Assembly (NCBI RefSeq): GCF_000169175.1
Contig: NZ_AAWS01000023.1
Coordinates: 1 to 64,000 of the forward strand
Source: Microscilla marina ATCC 23134
Lineage (GTDB): Bacteria; Bacteroidota; Bacteroidia; Cytophagales; Microscillaceae
Direction of reading: 5' to 3'
DNA length: 64,000 bases
Below are positions 44,070 to 52,118 of the stretch, piece after piece. The notes under the pieces were generated by a model. It worked only from the letters and a program-made list of their open reading frames with translations, was not told where the DNA came from and did not search any database. Both the position numbers and the translations under genes were made by a program. Within the stretch, counting starts at the first letter, position 1. Each line of letters starts with the position of its first letter.

Positions 44070-45626
44070 TTAGTGAATAAGCACTGGTTTACTCTCATTG
44101 TGGTAACGATCTACTGCACTCACCGCGTACCTGTAACGGAGCTTGCTGCGAGGCGGCATAGGTTCAACATAACGTTTATTACGAGTGATTTGACGAATAT
44201 ACCGAGGTTGGGTATAGTCGGGTTTGGTTTGATCAGGAAAACGATACACTACATAATAAGTAGCTGTATCGCCATCTATAGCCGGGCTTGGGGCATTCCA
44301 TTTGAGCGATATTTTAGACGACGCCCTTACAATGTATACATTTTGAGGAGCTTTAGGGGGCATGCGATTTTTCCAAGGCATGGTTGGAATCAGCGCAGGA
44401 TATTTATACAGTTGTTGCCGGAGTGTGTCAGTTACTTTTGCTGGGTTTTTTTGCAAAAAATCAGACCTAAAATAGGCATTACCCAAAATACTACGGTATT
44501 GTCGAGTCATTCTTACCTGATTGGGTAACTCAGACACCTGTTTCCAATGGTCATCCTTGTCGTTTTTTATTTTATAAAATGCGTGCCCTATATAAATATG
44601 ACGGCTATAGGCGTGTTTTGCCCACCAAAAGGCCAAAGACTTAAAACTGGCGCGTGGGTGTTCAATACTCCAGTAAAGCTGAGGCACCAGATAGTCTATC
44701 CAACCTTTGCGTAACCACTTCAATACATCAGCATATAGGTAGTCATAGCTAGATTGCCCTACCTGGGTATCTGAGCCGTTGGGATCCTCACTTTTATTGC
44801 GCCAAACTCCCAAAGGGCTAATGCCAAACTTAAGGTAAGGTTTAATGGACTGAAGTGTATCGTGCACTTCTTTGATGAGTGAATTTACGTTTTGGCGTCG
44901 CCAATGGTGTACATCTTTGCTATTGCCCCCATGCTTCATAAAGGTGGACTGATCTGGAAACTCAAGCCTGCCTTTTTTATAAGGATAAAAGTAATCATCA
45001 AAATGTATCCCGTCAATGTCATAACGTTGGGCAATATCGGCCACCACTGCCTTAAGGTAGTGTCGTACTGCTGGAATACCAGGGTTAAATTGTTTGTGTT
45101 TACCGTATACTACAAACCATTCTGGGTGGCGTTTTGTGATGTGGTTGGGTGCAGTAGCATCGTGCTTTATATTATATACTGCCCGGTAGGGATTAATCCA
45201 GGCGTGTAGTTCTATGTTGCGTTTGTGGCATTCTGTCACTAAAAACTCCAGCGGGTCCCACAAAGGTTCAGGGGCTTTTCCCTGTTTGCCCGTCAGCCAT
45301 TGTGACCATAGTTCAATCTCACTTTTATAAAAAGCATCTGCCGCTGGGCGTACTTGAAAAAAAATAGCGTTGATGCCGCTTTTTTGATGAAAGTCGAGCA
45401 GCTTGATAAGTTCTTGCTTATGCTCACTGGGGGGAGCCCCTTTTTCTTTCGGAAAGTCCATGTGGTCAAACGTAGTAAGCCATACTGCCCTAAACTCCCG
45501 TTTAAGTTTACGCTTTGTTACCTTCACATTGTTGCTACAGCCGATTAGCCAAGGCAACCATACAAATACAAAGGCTTTTGCCCAATGTTTAGATAAAAAA
45601 TGAAAGAGTGCGTGCATGACCATCAT
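44070..45626 (-). CDS. Family-10-like glycosylhydrolase lipoprotein (DUF187/GHL10)
   Basis: 518 residues. The signal ends PWLIGC, so it is a lipoprotein. The barrel domain (about 45-370) matches the GHL10/DUF187 family: REFRAVWLTTFDHMDFPKEK, SGINAIFFQVRPAADAFYKS, ELWSQWLTGKQGKAPEPLWD, HAWINPYRA, and YDIDGIHFDDYFYPY, which supplies conserved Asp residues. A C-terminal fibronectin-III-like domain (about 425-515, starting PPKAPQNVYIVRASSKISLK) follows. It probably hydrolyses a glycan at the cell surface, but the substrate is unknown. It is monocistronic. Confidence 0.9.
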   Translation of the reverse strand: MMVMHALFHFLSKHWAKAFVFVWLPWLIGCSNNVKVTKRKLKREFRAVWLTTFDHMDFPKEKGAPPSEHKQELIKLLDFHQKSGINAIFFQVRPAADAFYKSEIELWSQWLTGKQGKAPEPLWDPLEFLVTECHKRNIELHAWINPYRAVYNIKHDATAPNHITKRHPEWFVVYGKHKQFNPGIPAVRHYLKAVVADIAQRYDIDGIHFDDYFYPYKKGRLEFPDQSTFMKHGGNSKDVHHWRRQNVNSLIKEVHDTLQSIKPYLKFGISPLGVWRNKSEDPNGSDTQVGQSSYDYLYADVLKWLRKGWIDYLVPQLYWSIEHPRASFKSLAFWWAKHAYSRHIYIGHAFYKIKNDKDDHWKQVSELPNQVRMTRQYRSILGNAYFRSDFLQKNPAKVTDTLRQQLYKYPALIPTMPWKNRMPPKAPQNVYIVRASSKISLKWNAPSPAIDGDTATYYVVYRFPDQTKPDYTQPRYIRQITRNKRYVEPMPPRSKLRYRYAVSAVDRYHNESKPVLIH

Positions 45627-45784
45627 TTACATTAGTTGAGTTTTTAGATAAGCCACGAATATACAGTTTAGTCAGGAGTTGGGGGGTGTGTAGCGCGTAG
45701 TTTTTTGGTGGCTATCAGGTATTGCTCCCTGTGTGACACAACAAAATAACCAAGTGGGGCTGTTCAATGATCATTTGAATGAAA

Positions 45785-45831
45785 ATTGCCTCTGGCAAAA
45801 ATACCGTTGTATTTTAGTTACCAGAGGCAAT
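45785..45831. terminator. Strong hairpin downstream of the 45878 gene
   Basis: ATTGCCTCTGG and CCAGAGGCAAT form a perfect 11-bp stem, with an inner AAAATAC/GTATTTT stem. On the minus strand it is followed by TTTTC, so it likely terminates the 45878-46342 gene. Confidence 0.7.
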
Positions 45832-45877
45832 GAGGTTATCACTTCACCAAGTCAGCGTAAGCGCAAAAATGCCCTAT

Positions 45878-46342
45878 TTATTGATGGAGCCATTCAATGG
45901 CTTCAGTTTCTGACGAGAAAAAGCGAATGTTTACAGATTGAGAGTTTTCTTCTTCGAGAAGTTGATTTACACTCAATTGTGCAATAAACTCTTCGGGATA
46001 AATCAACGCCCATTTAGCAATACCTGCTGTAATTAACTGAGGTAACAGCTCATTGTCAAGCCAGGCTTGTTGCTCAGGGCTTATGGGGTAGTTAAAGTTC
46101 CGAGAGTCAGAATACAACTTTGAGGCATTGTTTGCTGCAAACAAATGAATTTGTTCTTTACATTCGGCAGTAAACTGATCGGCATTCATAGTAGCGGTGT
46201 CACCTTTCCAGGTAGACTTGAGTAAACTTTCTTCTTTTACTATAAAGTGGCTTACAAATTCACTTTCATACAATTTCTCCATGACATAAGTAGCTAATGT
46301 TCGTATATTGTTTATTTGTGCCTGATCGTTTGAGATAGGCAT
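45878..46342 (-). CDS. Hypothetical protein, SpoIIAA/STAS-like pattern
   Basis: 154 residues, soluble. The C-terminal half (LDNELLPQLITAGIAKWALI, FIAQLSVNQLLEEE, VNIRFFSSETEAIEWLHQ) has the pattern of the SpoIIAA-like/STAS-type proteins common in Cytophagales. There, a WL-x-LLP segment is followed by a strand and a terminal F-F-x-x-x-x-E-A-x-x-W-L. Those proteins often sit near signalling genes, but none is adjacent here. It is monocistronic between the glycosidase and the pab genes. The fold assignment is tentative. Confidence 0.65.
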   Translation of the reverse strand: MPISNDQAQINNIRTLATYVMEKLYESEFVSHFIVKEESLLKSTWKGDTATMNADQFTAECKEQIHLFAANNASKLYSDSRNFNYPISPEQQAWLDNELLPQLITAGIAKWALIYPEEFIAQLSVNQLLEEENSQSVNIRFFSSETEAIEWLHQ

Positions 46343-46589
46343 AGCAAGTATTGTAAAATACTAAATCTGGATGAATATCATAGCTTAAGCTATTTTCAAT
46401 TCGTTTTAACTATATACGAGACAAAAAAAATTAAGATCTGGTATTTCAAAGTAGGTATGGCAGTGTTGTGCTCCACCTTGAGCGAAAGCGAATAAGAGCT
46501 TGGTTAAATAGAGTGGTTTCTGACGAGTTTTGTGCTTAGATGCATTAAACTGAGCACTGCGTAAGCTAAAATGATCAGAGATCTTTATC

Positions 46590-47198
46590 CTAAACAAGCA
46601 ACGACACGTTTTCCATCCATACCTCCTGGCGGTCTTCCCAGCCCATGAGTGCATTAAACAAAGCCAGTTTTTCAAATTGAACAAGGCTTTGGTAATGAAT
46701 CTCAGCGGTTTGCAATACCCCTAGTTCTAGCAAGCGGGCACGTTGTGTACCTGGTAATAAAGGGCGAGCAGGGGTAAACCACCCTTGACCGTTCCAGGCA
46801 GCCACATTACAATAATAAGAATCGGTAATGTACCCATCTTGTATCAACAATACATCGTCGTAAGAGCCTCTTTGGGCAAAAAGCGCCGTCAGCGCGGTGC
46901 GATCCATTTTTTTGTATGCATATTCCAGCCCTGAGGCTTCTACCAGTTGTAAGCTTTGAATGGGGCGAATATGGTATGCCTCAAAGCTTATCGATTGCAC
47001 CTGTTTGCCATACACTACCCTACACTTATAGCGTTGTCCTGGCAACCATTCGGCAGGGGCTTGCAGATGTGTACTTAACAAAAGTTCATCGCTGCATTGC
47101 CATACCTCCCGACGTGCCCGATCGAGGCGTTGTTGGTGGGCGTCTATATGGTAAAAATTACCGTTTTCAAACCTGATTGTTTCTAATAATGGGTACAT
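46590..47198 (-). CDS. pabC: Class IV aminotransferase, probable aminodeoxychorismate lyase
   Basis: 202 residues, somewhat short for PabC (about 270) but of the compact type. PLP-enzyme features: YPLLETIRFENGNFYHIDAH, HQQRLDRARREV, catalytic Lys in LEYAYKKMDRTALTAL, then DVLLIQDGYITDSYYCNVAA and TPARPLLPGTQRARLLELG. It would cleave 4-amino-4-deoxychorismate to p-aminobenzoate and pyruvate for folate synthesis. It overlaps the pabB gene by 32 bases on the same strand, which supports this substrate over branched-chain amino acids. Confidence 0.85.
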   Translation of the reverse strand: MYPLLETIRFENGNFYHIDAHQQRLDRARREVWQCSDELLLSTHLQAPAEWLPGQRYKCRVVYGKQVQSISFEAYHIRPIQSLQLVEASGLEYAYKKMDRTALTALFAQRGSYDDVLLIQDGYITDSYYCNVAAWNGQGWFTPARPLLPGTQRARLLELGVLQTAEIHYQSLVQFEKLALFNALMGWEDRQEVWMENVSLLV

Positions 47199-48159
47199 AT
47201 ACCTTGTCCGTTAATTCTTGGTACTCGGCTAGTGCATTGCTAAAAGTAGTAATGCCACCACCACTTTTAAAATACAACTTTCCGTGGATGTTTTCTATAA
47301 AACGGATCATTACCCCACTATCGAGCATTTCACCATCAAAATAACCAAAAACCCCCGTGTAATAACCTCTTTCATAGCTTTCTGCTGCCTTGATCACCTC
47401 TACTGTTTTCTTTTTTGGAGCTCCACTGATAGAGCCAGCTGGCAATAGTTCAAACAAAATATTGCCAATACGCTGGGCGTAATCAGGAGGTAGGTCTCCT
47501 ACTACTTTGGAGCTTACCTGTAGCAACGTTTTGTCCTGAGTAGCCACCTCATCTATGTATCTAAATCGGGCAACATGCACATTTTTAGCCACCTTACTCA
47601 AATCATTCCTGATGAGATCAACAATAGTGGTATGTTCTGCCATTTCTTTAGGGTTTGCCAAAATCTCGGCGGCGGCATTGGGCAAAGAAGCATCTATGGT
47701 GCCCTTCATGGGATAAGATGCAATGCGTTGCTGCTTGATTTGAACAAAAATTTCGGGAGAAAACACCACCCATTCACCCTTGTACCATAGCTTGTAACGT
47801 GCTTTACTTTGCCAAAAAATCTCTTGCAACGATAAGTTGGTTTCTATAGGCGTAAGCATCGAAAGGTTGAGTAAATAAGAATAGCCAAAATTGATTTTTG
47901 CCAAAGCGTTGTCGAAACTTTGTTTGTATTGAGCAAAGGGTACAGGTTTTTTATTGAAAATCACCTCTTTTTGAGGAGGAATATTGGGTAGAGACAAGGC
48001 ATTATTCCTTCCTTGAATATCAAATAAAACTTCCTGAGGGTTTATTTCATTCAACGGTAATACCACTGGTTGGTTAGCCTCAAAGTCAATGATAAACAAA
48101 AAAGGGGTTTTAGCCGCCCCATATTTGTTCATTTGCTCAATTGCTTGTGCCTTATTCAT
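47167..48159 (-). CDS. pabB: Aminodeoxychorismate synthase component I
   Basis: 330 residues: only the chorismate-binding domain, without the N-terminal extension found in longer PabB/TrpE proteins. Diagnostic sequences: SYPMKGTIDASLPNAAAEIL (PMKGT, with the catalytic Lys of PabB), EHTTIVDLIRNDLSKVAKNV, LLPAGSISGAPKKKTVEVIK, and GVMIRFIENIHGKLYFKSGG with GGITTFS. It aminates chorismate using ammonia from PabA. It is divergent from pabA with a 38-base gap and overlaps pabC. Confidence 0.92.
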   Translation of the reverse strand: MNKAQAIEQMNKYGAAKTPFLFIIDFEANQPVVLPLNEINPQEVLFDIQGRNNALSLPNIPPQKEVIFNKKPVPFAQYKQSFDNALAKINFGYSYLLNLSMLTPIETNLSLQEIFWQSKARYKLWYKGEWVVFSPEIFVQIKQQRIASYPMKGTIDASLPNAAAEILANPKEMAEHTTIVDLIRNDLSKVAKNVHVARFRYIDEVATQDKTLLQVSSKVVGDLPPDYAQRIGNILFELLPAGSISGAPKKKTVEVIKAAESYERGYYTGVFGYFDGEMLDSGVMIRFIENIHGKLYFKSGGGITTFSNALAEYQELTDKVYVPIIRNNQV

Positions 48160-48166
48160 ATATTTG
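48159..48166 (+). promoter_or_regulatory. Putative -7 box of pabA
   Basis: TATATTTG, exact TANNTTTG, ends 31 bases before the TTG start of pabA. It overlaps the pabB start codon on the other strand. Candidate TTGs upstream lie at 15- and 23-base spacing. Confidence 0.55.
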
Positions 48167-48197
48167 CGTTTTGTTGCGCAAATAAAATAATAAAACC

Positions 48198-48824
48198 TTG
48201 AAAAAGTTGCTCATAGCAGATAGTTATGATTCATTTACCCATAACCTTATTCAGTTGATAGACCAGCACAAGCATTGTGCTTATACCGTAGTAAAAACTG
48301 ATCAGATAGACCTTGATCAGGTAAAAAAATATGACAAGATTTTGCTGACACCAGGGGCAGGTTTGCCCAAAGAATCGGGTGATTTACTGGAGTTGATCAA
48401 GCACTATGCGCCTACCAAAAGCATATTAGGGGTATGTTTGGGGCATCAGGCCATAGCCGAAGCCTTTGGCGCGTGTCTTTACCAGCTACCTCAAGTGTTG
48501 CACGGGCTTACCCAAACTATGCAGCAAATGCCTGCGTCAAGCCCCGCCCGTTTGTTTACCGATTTGCCCACCAGTATCCAAATAGGATTGTACCACTCGT
48601 GGGTAGTGCACCCCGATAGCTTACCCCAGGGTTTAGAGGTGACCGGAGTGTTGGCAAGCATAGACAGTACTTTGTCTCACTTTAGAGCCTGTCCTATGCC
48701 CAACTTTCCGTTGATTATGGCAATGCAACACCGCCAATACGATGTACATGGTATTCAGTTTCACCCTGAGTCGATTATGACCCCACAAGGGCGTACTATC
48801 CTGTATAATTGGCTGGATGCTTAG
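48198..48824 (+). CDS. pabA: Aminodeoxychorismate/anthranilate synthase glutamine amidotransferase
   Basis: 208 residues starting at TTG 48198; no ATG is available and the family begins exactly here (LLIADSYDSFTHNL). Class I glutaminase features: oxyanion loop ILLTPGAGLPKESG, nucleophile Cys in ILGVCLGHQAIAEAFG, and catalytic His-x-Glu in VHGIQFHPESIMTPQG. It releases ammonia from glutamine for PabB. Linkage to pabB and pabC favours p-aminobenzoate over tryptophan, though one amidotransferase may serve both. The TTG start probably keeps expression low. Confidence 0.92.
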   Translation: MKKLLIADSYDSFTHNLIQLIDQHKHCAYTVVKTDQIDLDQVKKYDKILLTPGAGLPKESGDLLELIKHYAPTKSILGVCLGHQAIAEAFGACLYQLPQVLHGLTQTMQQMPASSPARLFTDLPTSIQIGLYHSWVVHPDSLPQGLEVTGVLASIDSTLSHFRACPMPNFPLIMAMQHRQYDVHGIQFHPESIMTPQGRTILYNWLDA

Positions 48825-48843
48825 AAACTTTTTTTAATTAAGA

Positions 48844-50612
48844 ATTAGCGCAAAGCGAGGCTGAAGACAATTCAAGCCAAAAAACAACCTCCCTGTTTTG
48901 GTCTTAAGGCTTTAGCCAGACCAAAACTTGCCAACCCTAAAGCTGAGGTTTTTCAAAAATAAGTTGTTTTTGAAATTGTCGCACAGCATTGCTCAGCTCA
49001 GCCCGTGGTAAGACAGTTGAATTACGAATTTTTCAATTGTTAATTACGCGTATGAACTGGTGATTTTACTGTGTAAGATGTTGATTTACAGTAGATTAAA
49101 TGGCTGTTTTTCTTGCAAAAGGCGGGTGATTTTACATTAGCGCAAAGCGATGCTGAAGACAATTCAAGCCAAAAAACAACCTCCCTGTTTTGGTCTTAAG
49201 GCTTTAGCCAGACCAAAACTTGCCAACCCTAAAGCTGAGGTTTTTCAAAAATAAGTTGTTTTTGAAATTGTCGCACAGCATTGCTCAGCTCACCCTGTGG
49301 CAAGACAGTTGAATTACGAATTTTTCAATTGTTAATTACGCGTATGAACTAGTGATTTTATTGTGTAAGGTGTTGATTTACAGTAGATTAAATTGCTCTT
49401 TTTTGCAAAAGGCGGGTGATTTTACATTAGCGCAAAGCGAGGCTGAAGACAATTCAAGCCAAAAAACACCCCCCCTGTTTTGGTCTTAAGGCTTTAGCCA
49501 GACCAAAACTTGCCAACCCTAAAGCTGAGGTTTTTCAAAAATAAGTTGTTTTTGAAATTGTCGCACAGCATTGCTCAGCTCACCCTGTGGTAAGGCGGTT
49601 TAATTACGCGTGAAACTAGTAACTTTACTATGCAAGATGTTGATTTACAGTAAATTAAACTAATTGTTTTCTTGCAAAAGGCGGGTAATTTTACATTAGC
49701 GCAAAGCGATGCTGAAGACAATTCAAGCCAAAAAACAACCTCCCTGTTTTGGTCTTAAGGCTTTAGCCAGACCAAAACTAAAGCTGAGGTTTTTCAAAAA
49801 TAAGTTGTTTTTGAAATTGTCGAGCAGCATTGCTCAGTTCACCCTGTGGTAAGACAGTTTAATTACGAATTTTTCAATTGTTAATTACGCGTATGAACTA
49901 GTGATTTTATTGTGTAAGATGTTGATTTACAGTAGATTAAATTGCTCTTTTTTGCAAAAGGCGGGTGATTTTACATTAGCGCAAAGCGAGGCTCTTTTAA
50001 TTAAGAACTGACCATCGGGAGCTCTTCGAAGGTAATTAGCGCAAAGCGATGCTGAAGACAATTCAAGCCAAAAAACAACCTCCCTGTTTTGGTCTTAAGG
50101 CTTTAGCCAGACCAAAACTTGCCAACCCTAAAGCTGAGGTTTTTCAAAAATAAGTTGTTTTTGAAATTGTCGCACAGCATTGCTCAGCTCAGCCCGTGGT
50201 AAGACAGTTTAATTACGAATTTTTCAATTGTTAATTACGCGTATGAACTAGCGATTTTACTGTATAAGATATTGATTTACAGTAGGTTAAACTGCTATTT
50301 CTTGCAAAAGGCGGGTAATTTTACATTAGCGCAAAGCGATGCTGAAGACAATTCAAGCCAAAAAACAACCTCCCTGTTTTGGTCTTTAGCCAGACCAAAA
50401 CTTGCCAACCCTAAAGCTGAGGTTTTTCAAAAATAAGTTGTTTTTGAAATTGTCGCACAGCATTGCTCAGCTCACCCTGTGGCAAGATGGTTTAATTACG
50501 AATTTCCCAATTGTTAATTACGCATATGAAACTAGTGATTTTACTATATAAGATGTTGATTTACAGTAGATTAAACTGCTATTTTTCTTGCAAAAGGCGG
50601 GTGATTTTACTA
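48844..50612 (-). repeat. Tandem array of hairpin repeat family B (about 290-bp unit)
   Basis: Units begin with ATTAGCGCAAAGCGA at 48844, 49136, 49426, 49695, (short fragment 49975), 50035 and 50325. Each full unit contains GCCAAAAAACAACCTCCCTG, the hairpin GTTTTGGTCT-TAA-GGCT-TT-AGCC-AGACCAAAAC (48895-48927 in the first), CAAAAATAAGTTGTTTTTG, and AAGGCGGGT with ATTTTAC. It is the inverse of the 25.3-26.5 kb block. No protein-like frame exists, and units differ by small deletions in the hairpin (copies 4 and 6). It fills the whole gap between pabA and 50600. Confidence 0.92.
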
Positions 50613-50618
50613 TATTTG
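50588..50618 (+). promoter_or_regulatory. Promoter at the end of the repeat array
   Basis: TTG (50588-50590), 20 bases, TATATTTG (50611-50618): a good Bacteroidota promoter. The part from TTGCAAAAGGCGGGT through ATTTTAC also occurs at the end of most other array units, but there TATATTTG is replaced by ATTAGCG, so only this last copy can be active. Confidence 0.7.
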
Positions 50619-50623
50619 CCTAT

Positions 50624-50686
50624 ACTTTCACGGTGAAAGTAAGCCCAAGAGGTGTAAGTTTGGACACTCTCCTCAAGGGCTTTTTT
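50624..50686 (+). ncRNA. Candidate short leader RNA with its own terminator
   Basis: Directly after the promoter: hairpin ACTTTCA-CGG-TGAAAGT (50624-50640), then AAGCCC (50641-50646), which pairs with GGGCTT (50677-50682), enclosing GTGT/ACAC, then six T. The promoter would thus give a 60-nt terminated RNA. Since the 82-aa gene starts 22 bases later, it may be an attenuator of that gene or an independent small RNA. No known riboswitch class was recognised. Confidence 0.55.
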
Positions 50687-50707
50687 GCAAAATATTAATC
50701 TTACAAG

Positions 50708-50956
50708 ATGCAAGATATTAATTTAAACTCAGAGGTACAAAACATTGCCATTCCTCAATCAATGGTCAACCTATTTGCTCAAAGCATATACGCCCATTTA
50801 GAGGCATTAGCACTTGACACCAACGCTTCGCTAGAATTGTTCGAAAATCAAGAATATACTCAGGTAAAAACCTTTCTACAGGCAAACATCCAACAAATGC
50901 AATATGCACTCAACAACATAGAAATACTGGGTAGGATGAAACAAGAACAAGCCTAA
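50708..50956 (+). CDS. Small hypothetical protein (82 aa)
   Basis: 82 residues, acidic and helical (MQDINLNSEVQNIAIPQSMV, NLFAQSIYAHLEALALDT, FLQANIQQMQYALNNIEILG). No signal peptide or membrane segment. It is bounded by its own promoter plus leader upstream and a clear terminator 7 bases downstream, which supports a real transcription unit. I recognise no family. It could be a small adaptor or regulator. Confidence 0.7.
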   Translation: MQDINLNSEVQNIAIPQSMVNLFAQSIYAHLEALALDTNASLELFENQEYTQVKTFLQANIQQMQYALNNIEILGRMKQEQA

Positions 50957-50962
50957 AACACC

Positions 50963-50990
50963 AAAGCCCTGGCGCAATCAGGGCTTTTCT
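50963..50990 (+). terminator. Terminator of the 82-aa gene
   Basis: AAAGCCCTG-GCGCAAT-CAGGGCTTTTCTT: 7-8 bp stem and T-rich tail. Confidence 0.88.
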
Positions 50991-51165
50991 TATTTGAGTT
51001 GAATTTGCTACAATAAGCATTCAAATAACGAGCGTACAACCTGTCAGAATTTTATGACGACGTTAAAAAATCTCCTAAATCTTAACTTCTAACTACGCTT
51101 TTTGTAAGTTGCTGAAAATCAAAATGATACAAAAGTGTAGTTACTTGTGGAACAGGGTCTAGCAC

Positions 51166-51193
51166 CGATATTCATCGGTATCTAAGGACTTGC
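51166..51193 (+). repeat. Repeat family C copy
   Basis: CACCGATATTCATCGGTATC then TAAGGACTTG; ACCGAT/ATCGGT form a 6-bp stem with a 4-base loop. It is preceded by TGTGGAACAGG, also present near 26.5 and 59.1 kb. Confidence 0.75.
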
Positions 51194-51232
51194 AACTTGT
51201 CGCTTGAAGCTTGCCCCTGTTGGGGCTTCTAA

Positions 51233-52105
51233 CTAAAAACTCTTACACTTCAACAAGTCCTGATATAAATCTTCAGGAGGCAGTGAACCATCTGGTTTTA
51301 CCTTAAGGTAAGTAATATGCAAATGGGTAGGCGAACGTTTCTCAGAAGCGCTCTTGCCAGTGCGTCCGATATGGGCAATGCGTTGTCCTGGTTTTACAAT
51401 GTCTCCTGGTTTTACAAATAGCTTACTGTTGTGGGCATAATAAAAAATGCCTTGGGTACCAGGGTCATAAACCCATAGATAATGACCACCCTCTAGTGCA
51501 CTGCCCGGTTTCCAGGCTGGGTCATAAGCTACCACAATGCCGCTGCCCATCGAGAGCGTATTTACTGGCTTGCCTGTGTTGTCATCCAGGTTGTCCTGAT
51601 TGCGGTCATATATAAAAATATCGTGTGAAGGATGTCCTCCGTGTTCATTGCCATCAAAGTAGTTGTAACCATTGGGCACATAGCCTTCCCCGTTTTTACC
51701 TCCAATAAAATGCTTGTTATACCCTTGAATGGGAAATACCCATTGCTTACGCCCGTAGTTTATACCTCCATTTTGGTAAAAATATTTTGCCACCAATGGC
51801 AACAACTTTTTAATGCTATCTTTAGCCGCTGAGCGCTTTATTTTACCATCCCGCACCAGTGTATTCAATTGGTCGAACCGCTCACAAGGCGAAAGTATTT
51901 TAGTTGCTTTGATAGGTTTGTTTTGGGCAACCTGAGCCAAGGTAACCGTAGGAGGCAAAGCCACTTGTTGGGTAGTGGGCGGCTTTTGGTCGCAAGCCAG
52001 CAAAAGCAACGATAATAAACAATAAAAAACTCCTCCTGCAGCTACAGGAAGAGTCTTTGTTTTGGGAGTGAATGTTTGCATAGAAAAGTTTGGTTTTAAA
52101 AACAT
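51233..52105 (-). CDS. M23 (LytM-type) peptidase lipoprotein
   Basis: 290 residues from ATG 52105; ATG 52081 would give a shorter, more typical signal (MQTFTPKTKTLPVAAGG, then LLLLAC lipobox). The M23 zinc site is visible: HGGHPSHDIFIYDRN (H-x(n)-H-D ligands) and HLHITYLK (HxH). GSGIVVAYDPAW, LWVYDPGTQGIFYYAHNSKL, VKPGDIVKPGQRIAHIGRTG are the usual barrel strands. It cleaves peptide cross-links in peptidoglycan or is a related peptidase. It follows the M28 peptidase gene by 13 bases, so the two lipoprotein peptidases are co-transcribed. Confidence 0.9.
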   Translation of the reverse strand: MFLKPNFSMQTFTPKTKTLPVAAGGVFYCLLSLLLLACDQKPPTTQQVALPPTVTLAQVAQNKPIKATKILSPCERFDQLNTLVRDGKIKRSAAKDSIKKLLPLVAKYFYQNGGINYGRKQWVFPIQGYNKHFIGGKNGEGYVPNGYNYFDGNEHGGHPSHDIFIYDRNQDNLDDNTGKPVNTLSMGSGIVVAYDPAWKPGSALEGGHYLWVYDPGTQGIFYYAHNSKLFVKPGDIVKPGQRIAHIGRTGKSASEKRSPTHLHITYLKVKPDGSLPPEDLYQDLLKCKSF

Positions 52106-52118
52106 CTTTACTACCTCT

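Noticed and set aside
48844-50612. The regular array considered as a CRISPR
   Set aside because: Units are about 290 bp with no short repeat-spacer alternation, and no cas genes are nearby.
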